In this document: positions 1 through 6,449 of the stretch, one piece after another
How the letters are laid out: each line of letters starts with the position of its first letter
Numbering within the stretch: the stretch's first letter is position 1
NCBI GenBank assembly: GCA_900554945.1
Contig: USJN01000016.1
Coordinates: 1 to 12,338, forward strand
DNA length: 12,338 bases
Origin: an uncultured Coriobacteriaceae bacterium
GTDB lineage: Bacteria > Actinomycetota > Coriobacteriia > Coriobacteriales > Eggerthellaceae
Reading direction: 5' to 3'
Made by a program: the position numbers and the translations under genes
Notes under the pieces: generated by a model
The model's input: the letters and a program-made list of their open reading frames with translations, nothing else
Databases searched by the model: none
What the model was told of the DNA's origin: nothing

Positions 1-30
1 GGGAATACTCGTCAAAAGACAACGTCGACA

Positions 31-63
31 TAAAAAAATGGCCGCAACATGCTCGTTGCGACC
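31..63 (-). terminator. Intrinsic terminator of the ABC importer operon
   Basis: Read on the minus strand, a 9-bp stem (GGTCGCAAC paired with GTTGCGGCC, one U-G wobble) encloses the 6-nt loop GAGCAT. It is followed by one A and then seven consecutive T (plus-strand A32-A38). Stem, loop and U-tract spacing fit a rho-independent terminator well. It lies about 180 nt past the stop of the methyltransferase gene, which is the nearest minus-strand gene, so the operon probably ends here with a long 3' untranslated region. Confidence 0.8.
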
Positions 64-163
64 ACCTCTGCACATCGTATGCAGCGTCTCACTGCGCCTT
101 TTGACTACCTCAAGTTAAGCACAAATCGAAAGCGCTTCGTAAGCGAAGACTTTGTGGATTTCT

Positions 164-203
164 GCGAATTGCAGGCGTCACAGCGCAATTCGCGTGCGCA
201 CGC
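164..203. repeat. Inverted repeat plus adjacent 12-bp palindrome in the 3' region of the operon
   Basis: A perfect 9-bp inverted repeat, GCGAATTGC (164-172) and GCAATTCGC (185-193), encloses 12 nt. A perfect 12-bp palindrome, GCGTGCGCACGC (192-203), overlaps its right end. No U-tract follows on either strand, so this is not a terminator. It could be an RNA fold in the 3' untranslated region or a protein-binding site. The rest of 1-240 holds the terminator at 31-63 and no convincing gene. The only initiating frame, about 31 codons from an ATG on the minus strand near 206, resembles nothing I recognise. Confidence 0.5.
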
Positions 204-240
204 ATCACCCGCCGTCCTTAAAGCCAGGCGCAGGCGAACG

Positions 241-825
241 CTATCTCCGAACGCCGGAGAACGCGTAGAAGCCAGGCGTATCCACCAGCGCCTCGATTTC
301 GAACTTGTCCGCCCAAAGTGCGCTCTCCTCGCTCGCTGCGCGCAGACCGCAGCTCACCCCCGCGGCAACTGCCTCGTGGTGGCGATTGATGACGTCCCTG
401 CCTGATCCATGGGCGACGACGAAACGCCCTCCTGTCTTGACCAGGCGATACACTCTCTCAACCAATGCGGCCTTCTCGAAGAAGTGAGGGTAGGCGTTGT
501 AGATGACCACAGCGTCGAAGCGCTCGCCTTCATCGAGCGAAAGCGCGTCAGAGGCACGAAGCTCCACGGAAGGTTCGTTGCCGAACTTTTCCCTCGCGCG
601 CTCGACCATCTTCTCCGACACGTCGACCGCCACGATCTTTCCCGCTTGGGCCGCAAGGTAGAAGGGGATCATCACACCCGTGCCGCACCCCAAATCGAGC
701 ACCGAGTCGCCCGGCTTCAGATCGACGAGCGAGAGCACCGCCCCCTGCACGCGGCTCTCACCCGAACAGCCGCTCTCATCCCAACTGTCCGCCCGTTCGT
801 CAAAGTAGGCCGCTATCTCGTCCAT
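241..825 (-). CDS. Class I SAM-dependent methyltransferase, last gene of the importer operon
   Basis: This 194-residue protein is a complete single-domain class I methyltransferase, probably cytosolic. The SAM-binding motif I is VLDLGCGTG at residues 42-50, the acidic ribose-binding residue is probably D68 in VAVDVS, and D93 in the ASDAL segment fits the adenine-contact position. Residues 131-150 (a TGGRFVVAHGSGR stretch, then N and paired H) follow the post-motif III strand. The ATG at 825 is preceded by AAAGGA at 831-836, overlapping the TGA of the ATPase gene, so translation is probably coupled. The substrate is not evident. Its place behind a metal-chelate importer suggests it modifies the imported ligand or something made with it, but that is inference. 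The family call is secure; any specific gene name would be a guess. Confidence 0.88.
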   Translation of the reverse strand: MDEIAAYFDERADSWDESGCSGESRVQGAVLSLVDLKPGDSVLDLGCGTGVMIPFYLAAQAGKIVAVDVSEKMVERAREKFGNEPSVELRASDALSLDEGERFDAVVIYNAYPHFFEKAALVERVYRLVKTGGRFVVAHGSGRDVINRHHEAVAAGVSCGLRAASEESALWADKFEIEALVDTPGFYAFSGVRR

Positions 826-835
826 AACAATCCTT

Positions 836-1588
836 TCATCGCGGAATGACCACCGGTCTCCCGCCGTGCTCGATAATGTCTGCGTCCATGCCGTAGATCC
901 GCTTGATGCGCTCGGGCGTGACGCATTCTCGCCCGCCTACGGCGTCAACCGCGCCGTCTTTTAGGAAGAGGAAGCGGTCGCAATAGCGAATCGCCAGGTT
1001 GATGTCGTGCATGACCGCGCAGGCAGCGATACCACGCTCGTCGACCTCGCGGCGGACCTCCCGCATGACCTCCTGCTGGTTGGCAGGGTCGAGGTTGTTG
1101 GTCGGCTCATCGAGCAGAAGCGTCTCTGCCTGTTGCACGAATGCCCGCGCGAGAACCATCTTCTGGTACTCTCCGCCGGAAAGCTCGTCGGCATAGCGCA
1201 GCGAGTAAGCGGAAAGCCCCAGCCGCTCGAGCGTCTCGCGAACAACAACATGGTCGGCCTCCGTCGGCGCGCCCTGCATGAGAGGATGGCGTCCAACGAG
1301 TACCGAATCGTAGACCGTCAGGCGGTTCGCATGGCTATGCTGGGCGACGAGCGCGACCTTTTGCGCTCGCGCGCGCCGCTTGACCTCGCCCATGGGCACG
1401 CCGTCGAGGAGCACCTGCCCCGCATCGGGCTTTCGGAGCCCCATCAGGCATGACAGAAGCGTCGACTTGCCGCACCCGTTCACCCCGAGAATCGCCGTGA
1501 ACGATCCGGGAGCAAGCTCGATCGACACGTCGCGCAAAACGGGAGTTCCCGCCCGGTAGGAAAAGCCGAGTCCACAGGCTGCAAGCAT
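836..1588 (-). CDS. ABC transporter ATPase, FecE/BtuD/FhuC family (metal-chelate uptake)
   Basis: This 250-residue cytoplasmic ATPase energises import by the FecCD-type permease encoded just upstream. Visible motifs are Walker A GVNGCGKS (residues 35-42), Q-loop Q83 in VAQHSH, signature LSGGE (136-140), Walker B LLLDEP (157-162), a D-loop NNLD and switch histidine H194 in VMHDIN. Length is normal for the family. The open frame continues upstream to 1825, but that part runs antiparallel to no known domain and overlaps the permease. The ATG at 1588 shares its A with the permease stop (TGATG) and has a GGGGGGTGAG purine run at 1595-1604, so it is preferred. The substrate (iron-siderophore, haem, corrinoid, or molybdate/tungstate as in MolBCA) cannot be told from the ATPase alone. 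Confidence 0.93.
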   Translation of the reverse strand: MLAACGLGFSYRAGTPVLRDVSIELAPGSFTAILGVNGCGKSTLLSCLMGLRKPDAGQVLLDGVPMGEVKRRARAQKVALVAQHSHANRLTVYDSVLVGRHPLMQGAPTEADHVVVRETLERLGLSAYSLRYADELSGGEYQKMVLARAFVQQAETLLLDEPTNNLDPANQQEVMREVRREVDERGIAACAVMHDINLAIRYCDRFLFLKDGAVDAVGGRECVTPERIKRIYGMDADIIEHGGRPVVIPR

Positions 1589-2685
1589 CAGCGGCTCACC
1601 CCCCGAAACAGCAGGTAGATGAAAATAGGCGCGCCGACGAACGACGTGATCGCCGAAATCGGCAAGATCAGCGGCGACACAACGACGTGGCAGAGGATGT
1701 CGGACACCAGCAACATTCCCGCGCCGGCGAGCGCCGAGGCTGGAAGGAGAAAGCGGTAGTCGGCGCCAAGCACACGGCGCATCACGTGCGGCGCGACCAG
1801 CCCGACGAAGTTGACGATTCCGCAAAAGGCGATCACCGTCGAGGCCGCCGCGCTCGCGACCAGCATGTTCGCGAGACGCACGTCGTTCACGGATATCCCC
1901 AGGCTATGGGCGAGGCCCTCTCCGGACTCGATTGCGTTCATGGCCCAGCGGTTCGCAAAGAAGAACACGGCGCTTACCACCGTAACGAGCGCCATCACGG
2001 CGAGCTGGCTTTTGCTCACGCGGCCCAGATCGCCGAATGTCCAAAAGACCACGGCAGCGACCTGGGAGTCTTCTGCAAAGTATTGCACGATCGTGGTACC
2101 TGCGGTGAACAGCGCCGACAAGGCAACGCCGAGCAGCACGATGCTCTCGGGAGTCATCTCGCGCACGCGCGACAAAAGCAAAATCACCACCGTCGAAAGC
2201 ATTGCGCCCGCAAACGCGAAGAGCGCCGTCGTTACGGGGTCAGCGGTCGAGATGCCCTCGTAGGCGGCGGATGCGCCCGCACCACCTGCGAAGACGATGA
2301 TTGCAAGCGAGGCACCGAACGCAGCGCCCTGCGAGATACCGAGCGTGCTCGCCGAGGCAAGCGGGTTGCGCAGGACGCTTTGGTAGGCGCACCCCGCAAG
2401 CGCGAGAGCCACCCCGGCGACGATAGCTGTCAAGACGCGGGGGAGACGAATGTTTTGAACTGCGGCGACGGTACGCACATCACCCTGCCCGAAGACCGCG
2501 CGCACCACATCGAGAGGGGCGATCTGAAGCGAGCCCATAGTCATCGAGAACACGGCAATGCCGACAACCGCAACGAAGAGGGCGACGAGTACGAGGCGCT
2601 TGCGCCTGATATAGCCCGCATACGCGTCACGGGACGCTTTCCCCTCGCCGGGCAAGCTCGCGGTTGTGATTTTGTCCTCTTCCAT
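1588..2685 (-). CDS. ABC transporter permease, FecCD family (metal-chelate uptake)
   Basis: A 365-residue polytopic membrane protein of the FecCD/BtuC family, with about ten predicted membrane segments from residue 30 onward. Family-typical stretches are visible: NIRLPRVLTAIVAGVALALA, then the AGCAYQSVLRNPLASASTLG segment, later GIVNFVGLVAPHVMRRVLG (the loop that contacts the ATPase) and a C-terminal SFVGAPIFIYLLFR. An extra charged tail of about 28 residues precedes the first helix. The ATG at 2685 lies 11 nt after the stop of the binding-lipoprotein gene, with no clear Shine-Dalgarno in AATAACCGCTT. Initiation therefore probably depends on translation from upstream. It overlaps the ATPase start by one base. 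It would work as a homodimer with two copies of the ATPase, taking ligand from the lipoprotein encoded upstream. Confidence 0.94.
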   Translation of the reverse strand: MEEDKITTASLPGEGKASRDAYAGYIRRKRLVLVALFVAVVGIAVFSMTMGSLQIAPLDVVRAVFGQGDVRTVAAVQNIRLPRVLTAIVAGVALALAGCAYQSVLRNPLASASTLGISQGAAFGASLAIIVFAGGAGASAAYEGISTADPVTTALFAFAGAMLSTVVILLLSRVREMTPESIVLLGVALSALFTAGTTIVQYFAEDSQVAAVVFWTFGDLGRVSKSQLAVMALVTVVSAVFFFANRWAMNAIESGEGLAHSLGISVNDVRLANMLVASAAASTVIAFCGIVNFVGLVAPHVMRRVLGADYRFLLPASALAGAGMLLVSDILCHVVVSPLILPISAITSFVGAPIFIYLLFRGVSR

Positions 2686-2696
2686 AAGCGGTTATT

Positions 2697-3827
2697 CTAG
2701 CTGAAAGAAAGCGTCGTGAAGCCCATGCCCGCATTCTTCATGGTTTGGTAGAAGTCGACGCCGAGAAGCGTGGTGTAGATCTCGGAATACTTTGCATCCA
2801 GATCGACATCGGCGAACTTTTCAGGGTAGATGGTCGCGCCGATGAAGTACGTGTCGCAGATGCCCGTGTCGATGTTGGTGCCGTTGAAATTGAAGAACGG
2901 CTGCGTGTAGAGGTGGCCCTCCTTGAATGCCTTCAGGTCATCGAAGAAGGCCTTGTTGTTGGCGTAGTCGGCCTTCATAAGGTCCATGTTGCCCGCGTTT
3001 AAGAACATGAAGTCGGGGTCCCAGTTGCCGATCTGCTCGAGGTCGACGTCGATGGCGGCTTTCTGGCCCGTCTCGTCGGCGACGTTTTTCGCACCGAGCT
3101 CGACGAGCGGGGCGTAGTTCGCGTACGTGCCGGTGAAGCTCTTAGCACCCTTGTAATTGACGGCGCCCACGTAGACACTCGGCTTGTCGGCATCGGGGAT
3201 GTCGGCCGTGCGCGCCTTCAAGTCGGCGTCCCAATCCTTGAGCTTCGAGACGACTTCCTGCGCATGGTCCTGCGTGCCCAGCGCCTCGCCGACGCAGGTG
3301 ATCGAGGTGTATACGTTGTCGGTGAACAGCTGGTTTTGGTAGGTGATGCCGATGACGGGGATGCCCGTGTCCGCCTGGAGCAAGTCGCACTCTTCAGCGC
3401 TGCGGCTCGAGATGATCACGTCAGGTGCGAGCTCCATGAGCTGCTCCTCGTTGACGTTCGTCTCAAGCAGATGGTTTCCATTGCTCGTTGCCGGCAAGTT
3501 GGCAAAAAGATCCTTGTACGCAATCGTGTACGGACGGTTTAAGGCCGGCTCGGTTTCCATCTCGGTTGCAGCAATGAGCTTGTCCTGCCCGCCCGCATAC
3601 ACGACGAAGCGCGCGCCGCTGCCGACGGTCGCCGCGCTTTGAACATCAGCGGGAACCTCGACACTTCGACCATAGGCGTCGACCACCGTCTTCGTCGCCG
3701 CGGCGTCCTGCGCCCCCTCCGACGAACCCGTGCCCGCAGGTGCGGAGCAGCCCGCAAACGCAAACAGGCACGCGCACAGGCAGGCCACTACGGCAACCGC
3801 GCCGCACGCTCTCATTCTCTTCAACAT
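2697..3827 (-). CDS. ABC transporter substrate-binding lipoprotein, metal-chelate type (BtuF/FepB-like fold)
   Basis: A 376-residue lipoprotein that should capture the ligand outside the membrane for the permease and ATPase encoded next. The signal sequence has MLKR at the start, a hydrophobic core, and a lipobox ending FAGC, with C27 as the lipidated cysteine. A Ser/Gly/Ala-rich linker follows. The fold signature is the start VVDAYGRSVEVPADV (48-62) and the segment LMELAPDVIISSRS (130-143), typical of class III binding proteins with two lobes joined by a long helix. The second lobe includes VYVGAVNYKGAKSFTG (218-233). The reading frame opens 25 codons earlier at 3902, but that would put non-signal residues before the signal peptide. 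The ATG at 3827 has AGGGAAG at 3834-3840. Ligand unknown: siderophore, haem, corrinoid or oxyanion are all possible. Confidence 0.92.
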   Translation of the reverse strand: MLKRMRACGAVAVVACLCACLFAFAGCSAPAGTGSSEGAQDAAATKTVVDAYGRSVEVPADVQSAATVGSGARFVVYAGGQDKLIAATEMETEPALNRPYTIAYKDLFANLPATSNGNHLLETNVNEEQLMELAPDVIISSRSAEECDLLQADTGIPVIGITYQNQLFTDNVYTSITCVGEALGTQDHAQEVVSKLKDWDADLKARTADIPDADKPSVYVGAVNYKGAKSFTGTYANYAPLVELGAKNVADETGQKAAIDVDLEQIGNWDPDFMFLNAGNMDLMKADYANNKAFFDDLKAFKEGHLYTQPFFNFNGTNIDTGICDTYFIGATIYPEKFADVDLDAKYSEIYTTLLGVDFYQTMKNAGMGFTTLSFS

Positions 3828-3833
3828 GAGCTT

Positions 3834-3840
3834 CTTCCCT
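3834..3840 (-). promoter_or_regulatory. Ribosome binding site fixing the binding-lipoprotein start
   Basis: Minus-strand AGGGAAG lies 6 nt before the ATG at 3827. It supports that start, which begins the signal peptide, over the longer in-frame start at 3902. Confidence 0.65.
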
Positions 3841-3871
3841 TCGCTTTGAAACGTATCGAATCGCTGCGACA

Positions 3872-3900
3872 GATAGTAACACGATTGCCTAATTCGTAAC
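3872..3900 (-). promoter_or_regulatory. Candidate promoter with DtxR/IdeR-like half-site for the importer operon
   Basis: This AT-richer stretch precedes the importer operon. On the minus strand TACTAT (3873-3878) could be a -10 element, putting transcription start near 3866 and giving a leader of about 40 nt. No good -35 is seen at 17 nt. TTAGGCAAT (3884-3892) resembles one half of a DtxR/IdeR metal-regulator box, whose known consensus begins TTAGG, but the second half is not conserved. GTTAC also occurs twice (3876-3880 and 3896-3900), 20 nt apart, as a direct repeat. Metal-dependent repression would suit a metal-chelate importer. The match is partial, so this is tentative. Confidence 0.3.
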
Positions 3901-3934
3901 ATCCCTATTCCGAGAGCGGCGCCCCAAACAGAGC

Positions 3935-3970
3935 AAAGCGCCGCGCCCTTTTTCGGGACGCGGCGCCTTT
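3935..3970 (-). terminator. GC-rich hairpin terminator after the lipoprotein gene
   Basis: GCGCCGCGCCC (3938-3948) pairs with GGGACGCGGCGC (3955-3966) with a single bulged A, giving an 11-bp GC stem with a 6-nt loop. AAA on one side and TTT on the other extend it. Read on the minus strand it is followed by TTTGCTCTGTTT, a broken U-tract; read on the plus strand it is followed by CTTTTTC. It sits about 50 nt past the lipoprotein stop and just upstream of the importer promoter, so its likely job is ending the minus-strand unit above. The plus-strand U-tract means it may also stop antisense transcripts. Confidence 0.7.
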
Positions 3971-4022
3971 TTCGTCAGCCCATCTGCACCAAGTGCAAAC
4001 GAGCTGCTATCGAGCTATTCCG

Positions 4023-4841
4023 CTACGGCATCGTAACCTGGAACGTCACGATCTCGTCGTAGGTCTTGGAGTTCGTGACCTCGAAGGAGCCCTGCACGTT
4101 CACGAGATCGTCGATGCTCTTGATGCTGTCGTCCATGAAGGTCATGAAGGTCTCGGCATAAGCGTTCGGCTGGATCGTCTCGTAGATGTAGGGGCTGATC
4201 ATCTTGCCGTTCACCGTCCAGGTGCCGTAAGAGCCGCTGAAGTCGATCGCCGTGTCAGCGCTCTTGTTCGTGATGACCAGGGTATAGCCGCAGGAGTCGA
4301 GCCAATCCTGCTTCTTGTCGACAACCATCACGGAGATGTTGTCGTCGCTGTAGATCTCCTTGTCGATGGCCTGAATCGCCTGGTCGTCTGTCGCGCTCGA
4401 GCCGCTGGTAGTACCGCTATCAGAGGAAACCGAGCTCGAGCCTAGATCCTTGACCTCGTCGCTCGTCTTCTTGAACTTCATGCCCTCGCCATCGACCTCG
4501 ATGGAGAGCACGCCGTCCTTGATCGTCGCGTCGACGCTATCGCCCTCGATCGTCAGGGACACCTTATCAGCCGACTTGGCGTCCCAGGTGCCGTCCATCG
4601 TCTCGCCGAACATGCCGAGCTTGAACGTGCCGTCCTCGGCGAAGGTCGCCTCGACGGTGAGGCCGAACGCCTTCATCATGGCCATATCGTCTTCGGAAGC
4701 GCCCGTGAGCTCGGAGAGCTCCCACGTTCCGATGACCGCCTTCTTGGGGTCGGCCTTGTCACCCCCGCCGCAGCCGACGAGCGCGAAGCATAGCGCGATA
4801 GCGAATGCGACAACTCCGAATACCTTCAACTTCGATTTCAT
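4023..4841 (-). CDS. Secreted lipoprotein with lipocalin-like repeat and C-terminal Ig-like domain
   Basis: A 272-residue putative lipoprotein of unknown function. The signal peptide has charged MKSKLK, a hydrophobic core and lipobox LVGC with C24 lipidated, followed by GGG. Residues 36-125 look like a small beta-barrel of the lipocalin-like type: VIGTWELSELTG, then F-x-DGTF and DGTW spaced as strands, then a run of short alternating strands. A Ser/Gly/Thr/Asp-rich linker (134-153) leads to a second all-beta domain (about 160-272). That domain resembles the DUF5067/DUF4352-like domains found in Gram-positive lipoproteins; this match is from memory of pattern, not a search. The ATG at 4841 has GGAAGGA at 4851-4857. 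The gap of 90 nt to the DUF4428 gene upstream shows no terminator, so co-transcription is plausible. Confidence 0.82.
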   Translation of the reverse strand: MKSKLKVFGVVAFAIALCFALVGCGGGDKADPKKAVIGTWELSELTGASEDDMAMMKAFGLTVEATFAEDGTFKLGMFGETMDGTWDAKSADKVSLTIEGDSVDATIKDGVLSIEVDGEGMKFKKTSDEVKDLGSSSVSSDSGTTSGSSATDDQAIQAIDKEIYSDDNISVMVVDKKQDWLDSCGYTLVITNKSADTAIDFSGSYGTWTVNGKMISPYIYETIQPNAYAETFMTFMDDSIKSIDDLVNVQGSFEVTNSKTYDEIVTFQVTMP

Positions 4842-4931
4842 GGTAGCACTTCCTTCCCGAATAGCTTTCCCATTCCAACCACTCTATCTTGCACGCCGGA
4901 GCTTGTCGCCCCGACGATGGTGCCCGCGGTG

Positions 4932-5666
4932 TTAAAGCCCGATCGCGCCGCCGCAGAACTCGCAGCGTCCGTTCGCGTCCGGCATTGTGGTGGCCCCGCA
5001 GAACGGGCAGGTCACTGCTGCCTTCGGAGCCTTCGCCGCCGCAACGTTCTCGCGCACCGCCTCGCGCAGGCTCGTGAGCGCCTCGCGGATCTCGTTTGCC
5101 TGGCGCTCCGCCTCGCGGAATTCCACGGAATAGCGTTCCTCGATGCGGCTATCGTTGACCTTGAACGTGATCTCGTCGAAGTAAGGCGAGTTCACGTGGA
5201 TGGTGAGGTACACGTCGTAGTCGATGTCGTAGCGCGGCGGGTCGTAGCTTTCCCGGTGGCCTTCGGAGTCCTCGCGATAGATTTCGGTGCGGGTCTCGCG
5301 AACCTCCGAATCGCACCCGGTGACTTGGGAGAAGTCCATCACGTCCGGGTTCGCATCGCGCCACCGCGACGAGGAGGTGACGATGAAGCACTTCGCATCC
5401 TCGTCGAGGAGCACCTTGGTGTCGCCACCGAGCGTGCGCGTCGTGTTGAACCCAGCGACGCGGTCCTTGTTCGCCTCGCGATAATCGAGCTGCTCGCGGA
5501 TCTGCTCGACCGTCGAGCGCCTGCGCTCGCTGAAGAAGGGGGAGAGCTTCTTGGCGCACTCTTTGCACAGGTTGCCGTCTTCAAGCTTCCTGTTGCCGAG
5601 CAAGCCGATTTCCCCTCCGCAGATATCGCAGCTCTTCTTCTCGAAGATCTTTCCAAACAATCCCAT
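4932..5666 (-). CDS. DUF4428 protein with N- and C-terminal four-cysteine zinc-binding sites
   Basis: A 244-residue soluble protein with no signal peptide or membrane segment. The N-terminus starts MGLFGKIFEKK and then has a DUF4428-type zinc site with CDIC (C13, C16) and CKEC (C34, C37). The middle (about 80-185) carries DAKCFIV, W102, PDVMDFSQVTGC and many acidic residues, with a beta-rich pattern often seen next to DUF4428. A helical, charged segment (about 180-210) leads to a C-terminal zinc ribbon, CPFCG (C220, C223) and CEFCG (C235, C238). The ATG at 5666 has GAAGGAG at 5674-5680, 7 nt upstream; the longer frame to 5768 adds residues unlike the family. Function is unknown. The C-terminal ribbon resembles ribbons found on SPFH-type proteins, one of which is encoded at the other end of this window. 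Confidence 0.85.
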   Translation of the reverse strand: MGLFGKIFEKKSCDICGGEIGLLGNRKLEDGNLCKECAKKLSPFFSERRRSTVEQIREQLDYREANKDRVAGFNTTRTLGGDTKVLLDEDAKCFIVTSSSRWRDANPDVMDFSQVTGCDSEVRETRTEIYREDSEGHRESYDPPRYDIDYDVYLTIHVNSPYFDEITFKVNDSRIEERYSVEFREAERQANEIREALTSLREAVRENVAAAKAPKAAVTCPFCGATTMPDANGRCEFCGGAIGL

Positions 5667-5813
5667 ACCCGCACTCCTTCCCGCGCATCCAACGAAGTTT
5701 TCGTTAACTTCATGGTGAGGGAAAGGGGCCTCCGCGGCAACGACCCTATGGCCCGCAGCGCGGCGCAAAGTGCGACCGCGTGGCCATTTCGTGCGGAAAG
5801 GGAAGGGTGCGAT
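5667..5813 (-). other. Intergenic gap between response regulator and DUF4428 gene
   Basis: This gap of 147 bases has no convincing gene or terminator. A short inverted repeat, GAAGTT (5694-5699) and AACTTC (5706-5711), lies near the ribosome binding site of the DUF4428 gene and has no U-tract after it. No clear promoter was seen. Either the DUF4428 gene has a promoter too weak to see by eye or transcription continues from the regulator gene. Confidence 0.4.
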
Positions 5814-6449
5814 TTAGCGTGGCTCCTGCTCATCGCGCATTTTCGGGACAATAAGCCCGCTTGATACCGCATGGACCGCAAGGCGCAGGATGTTGTCGTA
5901 GCCGGTCTTCGCGAGAATCTCGGAGATGTGGCGCTTGACTGTGCCCTCGGACAAGAAGAGCTCTTGCGCGATTTCCTTGCGCGTCTTGGTCTCGCACACG
6001 AGGCGCAGGATATCGACTTCCACGTCGGTCAGCGCCGCCGCGTCCGAGAAGATGCTCTGCTGGGCGCGCGGGAAGGTGGAGTAGCCTTCCATCGTGGAGC
6101 GGATGATGCCAAGAAGGTCGTTCGTGCCGACATTTTTGTAAACGAAGCTGTCGACGTGCGCGGCGCGGGCCTGCTCGATGAAGGTGATCTCGGGCATGCC
6201 CGTCATGATAACGACGCGCACCTCGGGATGAGATTCCTTGATGCGGCGCGCAGCAACGATACCGCTCGAGTCGTTTTCGGTACATACATCCAGAAGCGCG
6301 CAGGTGGCGCCCGTCTTCTCCACTTCATCAAGCGCGAAAGCGGCATCGGCGAGGGAAGCCACGACCTCCATGTCGGGCTGCGCGTCGATGGTCTGGGCGA
6401 GCGAATCGCGCAGCATGGTCTGGTCTTCTACGATGACGATCTTGATCAT
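5814..6449 (-). CDS. NarL/FixJ-family response regulator (LuxR-type HTH)
   Basis: A 211-residue two-component response regulator. The receiver domain (about 1-120) has the acidic pair E8-D9, phospho-acceptor D54 in LLDV, T83 in IMTG and K105 in VYKNVG, so all the usual switch residues are present. A LuxR-type DNA-binding domain follows (about 140-200), starting LTDVEVDILRLV and containing the recognition-helix stretch LSEGTVKRHISEIL. The gene overlaps the kinase gene by 4 bases (ATGA), with GAAGGAGAGG at 6454-6463 as ribosome binding site. It should be phosphorylated by the kinase encoded just upstream and act on DNA. Targets are not evident. The neighbouring zinc-ribbon/SPFH genes and its own operon are the natural candidates. 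Confidence 0.94.
   Translation of the reverse strand: MIKIVIVEDQTMLRDSLAQTIDAQPDMEVVASLADAAFALDEVEKTGATCALLDVCTENDSSGIVAARRIKESHPEVRVVIMTGMPEITFIEQARAAHVDSFVYKNVGTNDLLGIIRSTMEGYSTFPRAQQSIFSDAAALTDVEVDILRLVCETKTRKEIAQELFLSEGTVKRHISEILAKTGYDNILRLAVHAVSSGLIVPKMRDEQEPR

Noticed and set aside
113..208. Possible small peptide gene of about 31 codons on the minus strand
   Set aside because: It has a fair AAGGA upstream, but the peptide has no membrane, toxin or leader character, and the frame overlaps the inverted repeats. Nothing supports expression.
1589..1825. N-terminal extension of the ATPase frame
   Set aside because: The extension lies inside the permease gene in another frame and encodes Arg/Ala-rich residues. 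ATPases of this family start directly before the first strand, as the ATG at 1588 does.
1687..2700. Long plus-strand open frame (337 codons) opposite the permease
   Set aside because: Its product is rich in His, Arg, Glu and Gly with no domain or membrane pattern. The opposite strand encodes an unmistakable FecCD permease. Long antisense frames are expected in GC-rich genes.
4917..5864. Plus-strand open frame (315 codons) opposite the DUF4428 gene
   Set aside because: The minus strand has eight well-spaced zinc-ligand cysteines and a proper start; the plus product is a composition artefact.
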